Shown piece after piece: positions 1 through 5,681 of a stretch of 21,183 bases of DNA. Under the pieces are notes generated by a model. The model did no database searches, was not told the DNA's origin, and worked only from the letters and a program-made list of their open reading frames with translations. Positions within the stretch are counted from its first letter, which is position 1. Every line of letters begins with the position of its first letter. Source of the DNA: an uncultured Oscillospiraceae bacterium (GTDB taxonomy: Bacteria > Bacillota_A > Clostridia > Oscillospirales > Oscillospiraceae); NCBI GenBank assembly GCA_910584605.1, contig CAJUAW010000037.1, positions 432 through 21,614 on the forward strand, written 5' to 3'. The position numbers were made by a program, and so were the translations under genes.

Positions 1-16
1 GACGCTTTTCCGATCT
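1..16. other. Illumina read-1 adapter remnant at contig start
   Basis: The first 16 bases match the 3' end of the standard TruSeq read-1 adapter (GACGCTCTTCCGATCT) with one mismatch, T for C at position 7. Directly after it, from base 17, the reading frame encodes a canonical FtsE signature (TGNLDP), so the genomic sequence starts at 17. This is untrimmed library sequence, not biology. Confidence 0.93.
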
Positions 17-214
17 ACCGGCAATCTGGACCCTCAGCGCTCCCTGGAGATCATGATGCTGCTGGAGCGTATCAACGAGCTGGGCACCACTGTGCTGGTG
101 GTCACCCACGAAAAAAATCTGGTCAACCGCTTTGCCAAACGGGTGGTGGCCATTGAAAACGGACGGATCATCAGCGACGAGACAGGTGGTTACTACAATG
201 TCGAGAAAATTTAA
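17..214 (+). CDS. ftsE: Cell division ABC transporter ATP-binding protein FtsE (C-terminal part)
   Basis: This is the last 65 codons of FtsE, the cytoplasmic ATPase of the FtsEX complex, which drives septal cell-wall hydrolase activation. The fragment opens with TGNLDP, the D-loop just after the Walker B region, and continues through the ABC H-loop (VVTHE) and the typical tail motif AIENGRI. The Walker A, signature and Walker B motifs lie upstream of the contig edge; the gene is cut by the contig end and adapter, not by mutation. Its stop codon TAA at 212-214 lies inside ftsX: the two genes overlap by 17 bases, the usual arrangement for this co-translated pair. The identification rests on the D-loop and H-loop plus the adjacent ftsX. 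Confidence 0.93.
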   Translation, partial: TGNLDPQRSLEIMMLLERINELGTTVLVVTHEKNLVNRFAKRVVAIENGRIISDETGGYYNVEKI

Positions 215-1091
215 CGCAGGATACTATGTCAGCGAGGGGTTCCACTCCATTTTCACCCATGGGTTCATGTCCTTCGCGGCGGTGTGCATGATCGTGGCGT
301 GTCTGCTGATCATGGGTTCCTTCACCCTGCTGGCGGTCAATCTGGACAACACCCTGGGCGACCTGGAGAACGAGAACGAGATGCTGGTGTACATAGACGA
401 CGCCCTCACCCAGGATCAGGCCCGGATGCTCCAGCCCAAGCTGGCCCAGGTGGACAATGTGGCCCAGCTCACCTTTGTCACCAAGGAGGCGGCGGTGGCC
501 GCCTTCAAGGCCAAGCACAGCGACACCACCGCCATCCTGAACAATCTGCCGGATGACGCCTTCCGGGATCGCTACCGGGTCCATGTGGTGGACATCGAGC
601 GGATGGCCGAGACCAAGGCGGCCCTGGAGCAGATGGAGGGGGTGGGCTACGTCAACGCCGCCACGGAGATCGCCGACGGCTTCGTGATGGTGCGCAACAT
701 CGCCACCGGCGTGGCCCTGGTGCTCATCGGCATCCTGCTGGTGATCTCCCTGTTTATCATCGCCAACACCATTAAGCTGGCCACCTTTTACCGCCGGGAG
801 GAGATCGCCATCATGAAGATGTGCGGCGCCACCGACGGCTTCATCGAGTGGCCCTTCGTGGTGGAGGGGATGCTGCTGGGGCTCACCGGAGCCCTCATCG
901 CCTTCTTCGTTCAGTGGGGGCTGTATCAGATGGTGGCCAGGTTCGCCGTTCAGGGCAACGGCCTGTCCCTGGTGAACATGATCAGCTACGGCTCCATGGC
1001 TGTGACCATCCTGGCGGTGTTCTGCGGGGTGGGCGTGTTTATCGGCGTGGTGGGTTCGCTGTTCGCCATCCGGAAGTTTTTGCAGGTATAG
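198..1091 (+). CDS. ftsX: Cell division protein FtsX (permease of FtsEX)
   Basis: This is the integral membrane partner of FtsE, which passes ATPase-driven conformational change to a periseptal murein hydrolase. The 297-residue length is normal for Firmicute FtsX. TM1 is near residues 22-46, followed by an extracytoplasmic domain of about 120 residues (the hydrolase-binding loop). Three further TM segments lie near 168-190, 222-245 and 262-290. The cytoplasmic loop between TM2 and TM3 has the family motif EEIAIMKMCGAT. The start ATG at 198 is preferred over the upstream in-frame ATG at 132: it has an AGGTGG ribosome site at 183-188 and the protein then begins with the usual cytoplasmic SRKFNAGYY segment. 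It overlaps ftsE by 17 bases and is followed 24 bases later by a tiny ORF and then an M23 peptidase, its probable target. Confidence 0.96.
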   Translation: MSRKFNAGYYVSEGFHSIFTHGFMSFAAVCMIVACLLIMGSFTLLAVNLDNTLGDLENENEMLVYIDDALTQDQARMLQPKLAQVDNVAQLTFVTKEAAVAAFKAKHSDTTAILNNLPDDAFRDRYRVHVVDIERMAETKAALEQMEGVGYVNAATEIADGFVMVRNIATGVALVLIGILLVISLFIIANTIKLATFYRREEIAIMKMCGATDGFIEWPFVVEGMLLGLTGALIAFFVQWGLYQMVARFAVQGNGLSLVNMISYGSMAVTILAVFCGVGVFIGVVGSLFAIRKFLQV

Positions 1092-1115
1092 TGGTTTTGC
1101 GGGGAGGTTTCGAGG

Positions 1116-1220
1116 ATGAAGCGGCAAAAGAGACAAAAACTGATGATGTCCATTCTGGCGGGATTTTTGGCGCTGCTGATGCTGCTGCCCATTTTGGCCA
1201 ATATCTTTATGATCCGCTGA
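1116..1220 (+). CDS. Small single-pass membrane protein, unknown function
   Basis: This is a 34-codon ORF between ftsX and the M23 peptidase gene. The predicted peptide has a very basic N-terminus (MKRQKRQK), then about 22 hydrophobic residues with a Pro near residue 25 (MLLPILANIFMIR end). That predicts a single membrane segment with the N-terminus inside, or an uncleaved signal-like anchor. A good ribosome site, GGGGAGG, sits about 8-14 bases before the ATG at 1116. The stop at 1218-1220 is immediately followed by the GAGGAGG of the next gene. The gene is too short for standard gene-calling cutoffs. I do not recognise a named family. Its place inside the ftsEX-hydrolase operon suggests a role at the same complex, but this is only inference from position. 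Confidence 0.72.
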   Translation: MKRQKRQKLMMSILAGFLALLMLLPILANIFMIR

Positions 1221-1234
1221 GAGGAGGACCTGCT

Positions 1235-2497
1235 GTGAATGCTGTACAACGGAACAAGCTGGCCCGCCGCCTTGTGGGGCTGGCCCTGATTCTGGCCATG
1301 CTGCTGCCCCTGACCGGGCCGGGCATGGTCCTGGACGCCTCCGCCGTGACCCAGGCGGAAATCAACGCCCTGCGGAACAACGCCAGCCAGCTGGCCAGCC
1401 AGAAGAAGGAGATCCAGAGCCAGCTGAAGGCGGTCCAGGCGGACAAGAGCGCCGCCCTGACGAAAAAGCAGCTGCTGGAGGAGCAGATCGACATCATCCG
1501 CCAGGAGATCGACAGCACCAACGACCTGATTGCCATGTATGACCAGCTCATCGGCGAGAAGACGGCGGAGCTGGCGCGGGCGGAGGAGGAGGAGTCCGCC
1601 CAGTTCGAGCTGTTCTGCCGTCAGATGCGGCTGATGGAGGAGCAGGGAGAGGTGTCTTACTGGTCCATCCTGTTCTCCTCCAACAGCTTTACGGAGCTGC
1701 TTGACAACTACATGATGATCGAGGAGATTATCGAATATGACAACCAGGTGATCAACGACCTGGTGGCCCTCCAGGAGCGGGTGACCGCCGACCGGACCGA
1801 GCTGGAGGAGGCCCAGAGCGAGCAGGAGGAGGCCAAGGCCCAGCAGATGGCCTATCAGGAGGAGCTGCAGGCCCAGGAGGCCGAGGTGGACAAGCTGATT
1901 GCGGAGATCAGCGCCCAGGAGGACCTGCTGGAGGAGATGGAGGAAGCGGTCAACAAGGCCGCCAAAGAGCTGGACGCCCAGATCAAGGCCAAGGAGAAGG
2001 AATACGCCGCCCAGGTCGCCAAGGTGCCCAGCGAATCCGGCTTCCTCTGGCCCCTGCCGGGGAGCTATAACACCATCTCCTCGCTGGCGGGCGGACGAAT
2101 CCACCCGGTCACCGGCAAGCCGGGCAACCATGCCGGTATTGATATTCCCGCCCCCTCGGGGACCAACATCTACGCGGCCAAGAGCGGCGTGGTGATCCAC
2201 GCGGCCAAGGGTACCGGCAGCAGCTGGTCCTATGGCAACTATGTGATCGTCTCCCACAGCGACGGTACCAGTACCCTCTACGCACACATGAGCCGCATCG
2301 GCTGCAAGCAGGGCCAGGTGGTCACCCAGGGGGATGTGATCGGCTATGTGGGCACCACCGGCCGGTCCACCGGCAACCATCTCCACTTTGAGGTCCGGGT
2401 GGGCAGCACCCGCAAGGACCCGGTGAACTACTTCACAGACAAGGCGCTCTATGTGCTGAGCAGAGGCAAAAAGGTTGCCATGTGGAATTGGATGTAA
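1235..2497 (+). CDS. Secreted coiled-coil M23 (LytM) murein peptidase, EnvC-like
   Basis: This is a probable peptidoglycan endopeptidase or hydrolase activator controlled by FtsEX. The 420-residue protein has a signal peptide (about residues 1-34, basic then hydrophobic LVGLALILAMLLPL). A long Glu/Gln/Lys-rich coiled coil follows at about 37-270, comparable to EnvC and the B. subtilis CwlO N-terminus. The C-terminal M23 domain spans about 275-405. The zinc ligands are visible: H299 and D303 in HAGID, and H384 in HLHFEV at 382-387, so unlike E. coli EnvC the site appears catalytically complete. The start is GTG at 1235, seven bases after GAGGAGG; the longer in-frame reading upstream would run through ftsX. 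It is the last gene of the ftsEX operon and ends at a strong terminator. The substrate bond cannot be read from the sequence. Confidence 0.92.
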   Translation: MNAVQRNKLARRLVGLALILAMLLPLTGPGMVLDASAVTQAEINALRNNASQLASQKKEIQSQLKAVQADKSAALTKKQLLEEQIDIIRQEIDSTNDLIAMYDQLIGEKTAELARAEEEESAQFELFCRQMRLMEEQGEVSYWSILFSSNSFTELLDNYMMIEEIIEYDNQVINDLVALQERVTADRTELEEAQSEQEEAKAQQMAYQEELQAQEAEVDKLIAEISAQEDLLEEMEEAVNKAAKELDAQIKAKEKEYAAQVAKVPSESGFLWPLPGSYNTISSLAGGRIHPVTGKPGNHAGIDIPAPSGTNIYAAKSGVVIHAAKGTGSSWSYGNYVIVSHSDGTSTLYAHMSRIGCKQGQVVTQGDVIGYVGTTGRSTGNHLHFEVRVGSTRKDPVNYFTDKALYVLSRGKKVAMWNWM

Positions 2498-2501
2498 CAT
2501 G

Positions 2502-2540
2502 AAAACGTCTCCGCCCCGGCTGTGGGGCGGAGACGTTTTT
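2502..2540 (+). terminator. Strong intrinsic terminator of the ftsEX-M23 operon
   Basis: A perfect 16-bp stem (AAAACGTCTCCGCCCC and its reverse complement) closes a 6-base loop and ends in a run of five T. It begins five bases after the M23 stop codon. The A-run on the 5' side makes it potentially bidirectional, but no gene converges on it. Confidence 0.93.
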
Positions 2541-2554
2541 CGTGAAATTTCCAC

Positions 2555-2583
2555 TTGCTATTCTGCCGGAAGGGGACTACAAT
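2555..2583 (+). promoter_or_regulatory. Sigma-A-type promoter for the polysaccharide deacetylase
   Basis: TTGCTA (2555-2560) is followed by a 17-base spacer and TACAAT (2578-2583). It lies 49 bases upstream of the ATG at 2632 and directly after the preceding terminator. Transcription would start near 2590, which excludes the longer GTG-initiated reading from 2542. Confidence 0.82.
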
Positions 2584-2631
2584 AGAGCTGAATATGTCGA
2601 AGCGTGTCGAACGCTGGAGAGGGTGGGGCCA

Positions 2632-3657
2632 ATGTCCGAAGAGATCACCATGGAGCGGCCGCAGTCCGCTGGGGACGTCCCGTCCCGGCAGAACAAGGGG
2701 CGGCGTCCGGCCAAAGGGTGGGTGAGAAGGGCGGTCCCCATTCTGCTGGCCCTGGCCGTGCTGGTCCCCACCGGGGTGGCTCTGGGGCTGGAGGTCTCCC
2801 TGACCCAGGCCCGGGCGCAGCTGAGCCAGCTGCAGCAGCCGGGCGGCGTTCCGGCGGCGGACGGAGGGGTCTGGTACCGGCCGGGTACGGAGGGGGACGG
2901 GACTCCGGAGAGTCCCCCCGCAGTCCGGGAGGAGCCGGAATCCGATGGCCCCGGCCCGGAGGTCCCCGCCTATCAGGCGCTGTACCCGGAGCTCTACGCC
3001 CAGCCCCATGAGTGGAGCACGGTGGAAAAAAGCATGGTGTGCTACCTCACCTTTGACGACGGCCCCTCCGCCCGGACCCCGGAGGTGCTGAAGATTCTGG
3101 AGGAGTACGGCGTGAAGGCCACCTTCTTTGTGGTGGGCAAGGACACGGAGCAGTCCAAACAGTGGATGAAGCAGATCGTGAACGCCGGGCATACCATCGG
3201 CGTCCACAGCTACACACACAGCTACCGGACCATTTACGACTCGGTGGAGGCCTTTTTGGACGACTTCGCCCAGGAGTACCACATCATCGAGGAGGCCACT
3301 GGGACAGCCCCCCAGATCTTCCGTTTTCCGGGCGGGAGCATCAACGCCTATAACGGCCACATCTATCAGGAGATCGTGGCAGAGATGACTCGCCGGGGCT
3401 TTGTCTACTTCGACTGGAACCGGCAGAGCGGCGACGCGGTGCGCAATTCCCCTTCCGCCGCCGTGCTGACCCGGAACGCCCTAGACAAGCTGGGGACCTC
3501 CAGCCGGGTGATTCTCCTGATGCACGACAGCCGGAGCCACGCCAATACCGTGGCCGCCCTGCCCGCCATCATCGAGGGCTACCGGGACGCCGGCTACACC
3601 CTGGAGGCCCTCACCCCCGAGGTGCGGCCCATCGTCTACGCCTACCCCAATCCCTGA
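2632..3657 (+). CDS. Membrane-anchored polysaccharide (peptidoglycan) deacetylase, CE4 family
   Basis: This is a metal-dependent deacetylase of N-acetylated cell-wall glycans, acting outside the membrane. The 341-residue protein has a basic cytoplasmic N-terminus and one TM segment near residues 37-58 (PILLALAVLVPTGVALG). A short Gln-rich stretch and a Pro/Gly-rich linker follow to about residue 120, then a NodB/CE4 domain at about 135-330. Key residues are present: D142-D143 in TFDDGP (base and metal ligand), H192 and H196 in HSYTH (metal ligands), RFPGGS, DWNRQSGD and the late MHD motif. The start ATG at 2632 follows GGAGAGGGTGGGG; an ATG six codons later is possible. It is monocistronic, with its own promoter and no clear terminator before the next promoter. 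GlcNAc versus MurNAc specificity (PgdA-like versus PdaA-like) cannot be decided. Confidence 0.93.
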   Translation: MSEEITMERPQSAGDVPSRQNKGRRPAKGWVRRAVPILLALAVLVPTGVALGLEVSLTQARAQLSQLQQPGGVPAADGGVWYRPGTEGDGTPESPPAVREEPESDGPGPEVPAYQALYPELYAQPHEWSTVEKSMVCYLTFDDGPSARTPEVLKILEEYGVKATFFVVGKDTEQSKQWMKQIVNAGHTIGVHSYTHSYRTIYDSVEAFLDDFAQEYHIIEEATGTAPQIFRFPGGSINAYNGHIYQEIVAEMTRRGFVYFDWNRQSGDAVRNSPSAAVLTRNALDKLGTSSRVILLMHDSRSHANTVAALPAIIEGYRDAGYTLEALTPEVRPIVYAYPNP

Positions 3658-3685
3658 GTCGATCCGCCCGCTTTAAATTTTATAG

Positions 3686-3713
3686 TTGCGGGAAAGAAAA
3701 ATTGTGGTATAAT
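3686..3713 (+). promoter_or_regulatory. Promoter of the BspA-like LRR gene
   Basis: TTGCGG (3686-3691), a 16-base spacer and a consensus TATAAT (3708-3713) sit in an AT-rich gap. The predicted transcript start, about 3720, falls at the first base of the twin palindrome that follows. Confidence 0.8.
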
Positions 3714-3719
3714 GGATGC

Positions 3720-3757
3720 GGAAGGGTACCCTTCCAGTCTTTGCAATGCAAAGACTG
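3720..3757 (+). promoter_or_regulatory. Two abutting palindromes in the LRR gene leader
   Basis: A perfect 16-base palindrome, GGAAGGGTACCCTTCC (3720-3735), is followed by a perfect 11-bp inverted repeat around one central base (CAGTCTTTGCA / TGCAAAGACTG, 3735-3757). The two share base 3735. The first begins where transcription should start, so it could be a DNA operator overlapping the initiation site or a 5' RNA hairpin. The second is long enough to form a stable stem in the RNA only if it bulges or opens its tight loop. There is no T-run, so it is not a terminator. The ribosome site follows 15-25 bases later. Confidence 0.7.
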
Positions 3758-3790
3758 AGGTTACTCAAAAAGAGAAAAGAGGTATGAAGT

Positions 3791-5236
3791 ATGAGAAAAC
3801 TGAAAAAAGCGTTTTCCCTTACGCTGGCTCTGGCGATGTGCCTGGGCCTGATGGCCGTCCCCGCAACGGCGCTGAACCCTGGCGAGGAGTGGGTGGGCGA
3901 CTTTGTGGTCAACGGCGACACGCTGGTGGGGTACTACGGCGACGGCGGCGCGGTTACCATTCCCGACGGAATTACCACCATTGGACTTGGTGCGTTCGAG
4001 GACTGCGCGGGTTTGACCAGTGTGACCATCCCCAACAGCGTTACTGCCATTGGAATTAATGCGTTCAGCGGCTGCACGGGCCTGACCAGTGTGACTATCC
4101 CCAACAGCGTCACTGGCATTCAAAATGGTGCGTTTAGCGGCTGCACAGGTTTGACCAGTGTGACTATTCCCAACAGCGTTACTAGCACTGGAACGGGTGT
4201 ATTCAGTGACTGCACGGGTCTGACCAGTGTAACTGTCTCCAACAGCATCACATGTATTAACAATGCTTTGTTCAAGGGCTGCACGAGCCTGACCAGCGTG
4301 ACCATTCCCAACAGTGTCACTACCATTGGAGGTGCTGCGTTCGAGAACTGCACAAGTCTGACCAGCGTGACCATCCCCAGCAGCGTCACTGCTATTGGAA
4401 ATAGTGCGTTTGAGAACTGTACGGGCCTGACCAGCGTAACAATCTCCGATGGCGTCATTAGCATTCGGGAAGATGCGTTCCGAGGCTGTACGAGTCTAAC
4501 CAGTGTGACCATCCCCAGCAGCGTCACGAACTTTGGAGAAAACATATTCGGAAAGTGCGCGAGTCTGACCAGCATGACCATCCTCAGCGACAAAGTTTAC
4601 CTGGGAAGCTACATCCGTTTTGAAAGTTGTCCGAGCCTGACCGATATCTACTACATCGGGTCCAAGGCGCAGTGGAAGGAGCGTGGCGGGGACGTAGCAG
4701 AAAGTAACTGGGCCAGGTACAGCTACATTAATCGCACCGTCCACTTCAACAGCACCGGCCCCAGCACCACCCAGCCCACCACCCCGCCCCAGCCCCAGCA
4801 GCCCGCCGGGACCACCGCCTCCCCCACCAACGACAAACTGGAGGTCAATGGAAACGCCGCCAACCCCACGGTGTACAAGATTAACGGGAGCAACTACTTC
4901 AAAATCCGCGACGTGGCCGCCCTGCTGGACGGGACGGAAAAGCAGTTTGCCGTGGGCTACGACGGGTCGAAGAACGCCGTCACCGCCACCACCGGCCAGG
5001 GGTATGAGAAGCAGTCCGGCGACCTGACAGGGGCCGCCGCCGGCGGCAGCCAGACTGCCGACCCCAGCAACGACGCCATCTATGTGGACGGCCAGAAGAT
5101 CACCGCCGAGGTGTATAAGATTAACGGCTCCAACTACTTCAAGCTCCGGGACCTGGGCAAGGCCCTGAACTTCTACGTGGGCTGGAGCGCGGAGCGCGGC
5201 ATGTATATCGAGACCGGCAAGCCCTACAGCGAATAA
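3791..5236 (+). CDS. Secreted BspA-type leucine-rich-repeat protein with two C-terminal stalk repeats
   Basis: This is a probable surface or secreted binding/adhesion protein; the ligand is unknown. The 481-residue protein begins with a signal peptide (RKLKKAFSLTLALAMCLGLMAVPATA, ending near residue 27). A partial repeat precedes nine tandem LRR_5/BspA-type repeats of 23-24 residues at 73-280, each with LTSVTIPxSVT and a closing AF..C. A Pro/Thr/Gln linker covers about 320-345. Two related modules follow, each carrying VYKINGSNYFK(I/L)RD, like the copper-amine-oxidase-N/stalk-type domains of Clostridia. No LPxTG motif, C-terminal TM or SLH domain is visible, so the anchoring mode is unclear. 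The start ATG at 3791 follows AGAAAAGAGG by eight bases; the out-of-frame ATG at 3784 is not used. Synonymous choices in the repeats are visibly more AT-rich than in flanking housekeeping genes. It has its own promoter and terminator. Confidence 0.9.
   Translation: MRKLKKAFSLTLALAMCLGLMAVPATALNPGEEWVGDFVVNGDTLVGYYGDGGAVTIPDGITTIGLGAFEDCAGLTSVTIPNSVTAIGINAFSGCTGLTSVTIPNSVTGIQNGAFSGCTGLTSVTIPNSVTSTGTGVFSDCTGLTSVTVSNSITCINNALFKGCTSLTSVTIPNSVTTIGGAAFENCTSLTSVTIPSSVTAIGNSAFENCTGLTSVTISDGVISIREDAFRGCTSLTSVTIPSSVTNFGENIFGKCASLTSMTILSDKVYLGSYIRFESCPSLTDIYYIGSKAQWKERGGDVAESNWARYSYINRTVHFNSTGPSTTQPTTPPQPQQPAGTTASPTNDKLEVNGNAANPTVYKINGSNYFKIRDVAALLDGTEKQFAVGYDGSKNAVTATTGQGYEKQSGDLTGAAAGGSQTADPSNDAIYVDGQKITAEVYKINGSNYFKLRDLGKALNFYVGWSAERGMYIETGKPYSE
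4007..4630 (+). repeat. Nine tandem 69-bp LRR-coding repeats
   Basis: Eight units of exactly 69 bp and one of 72 bp encode the LRR array, each unit beginning with a GCG/ACG/ACA/CCG GGT-or-AGC CTG ACC AGT pattern. The first six units are most alike; the last is clearly diverged (IRFESC instead of AF..C). Unit identity at DNA level looks high enough for slippage or unequal recombination to change the copy number. Confidence 0.88.
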
Positions 5237-5243
5237 GCGGACA

Positions 5244-5273
5244 GGCGGCTCCCCTGAGGGGAGCCGCTCTTTT
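5244..5273 (+). terminator. Intrinsic terminator of the LRR gene
   Basis: A perfect 10-bp GC-rich stem (GCGGCTCCCC / GGGGAGCCGC) with a TGA loop is followed by TCTTTT, seven bases after the stop codon. Confidence 0.9.
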
Positions 5274-5304
5274 GTGTTGTCGGGAAAATTCGTGAAAATA
5301 ATCG

Positions 5305-5333
5305 TTGCGAAACTGGAAAAAGTATAGTACAAT
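5305..5333 (+). promoter_or_regulatory. Promoter of the SRP RNA gene
   Basis: TTGCGA (5305-5310), a 17-base spacer and TACAAT (5328-5333) give a near-consensus sigma-A promoter about eight bases before the predicted 5' end of the SRP RNA. It is the only strong promoter seen before dnaX. Confidence 0.85.
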
Positions 5334-5340
5334 AGGAAAA

Positions 5341-5648
5341 GCTTTTGTTCCGTCTCGGTACGGAGCAAGGCCGCACTAGTCGGGGAGACAGCGGTGCCCT
5401 GTACCCGCAATCCGCTACAGCGGGGATGAATCCCGGCCCCCGGACGTGAGGATGTATTGTCTGCCCTGGAAAAGCAGTGATGATAGACCGGTCCCGCGCA
5501 ACGGGGCTGCTGTGAACCGTGTCAGGCGGGGAACCGAGCAGCACTAAGCGGATGGCCCCGTGTGCCGTGGGGTTGCTGGTCTTGAGCCGGCTGTCCAGGT
5601 AACGGGTATGTCCCGCGCTTCAAAGGCCGGTGTGCGGTCTTGCTCTTT
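5341..5648 (+). ncRNA. ffs: Large-type signal recognition particle RNA
   Basis: This is the RNA scaffold of the signal recognition particle, binding Ffh. It is the long Bacillus/Clostridium type with an Alu domain. The 5' Alu motif CTAGTCGGGGAGACAGCGGT, followed by GCCCTGTACCCGCAATCCGC, closely resembles B. subtilis scRNA. The Ffh-binding domain IV is clear: GTCAGG (5521-5526), a cgg-GGAA-ccg tetraloop hairpin (5527-5536), then AGCAGCA. The closing helix pairs 5363-5376 (GAGCAAGGCCGCAC) with 5632-5645 (GTGCGGTCTTGCTC), with a single G-U. The exact ends are approximate to a few bases. Location immediately upstream of dnaX is the conserved Firmicute arrangement. Short ORFs that cross it are not genes. 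Confidence 0.94.
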
Positions 5649-5668
5649 GCCGGGACGCGGCATATTTT
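5648..5668 (+). terminator. Weak terminator-like hairpin between SRP RNA and dnaX
   Basis: A 5-bp stem (TGCCG / CGGCA) with a 5-base loop is followed by TATTTT, just past the SRP RNA 3' helix. Stem and T-tract are short, so it probably terminates only part of the transcripts or marks RNA processing, letting dnaX be read from the SRP promoter. It ends 13 bases before the dnaX start and adjoins its ribosome site. Confidence 0.45.
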
Positions 5669-5681
5669 GGGAGGTGGAGAC

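Noticed and set aside
2542..2631. Upstream GTG extension of the deacetylase
   Set aside because: The promoter -10 (2578-2583) lies downstream of this GTG, and the ATG at 2632 has a ribosome site.
4120..4593. Repetitive minus-strand frame over the LRR array
   Set aside because: The repeats are the mirror of the 69-bp sense units; the sense strand has signal peptide, ribosome site and promoter.
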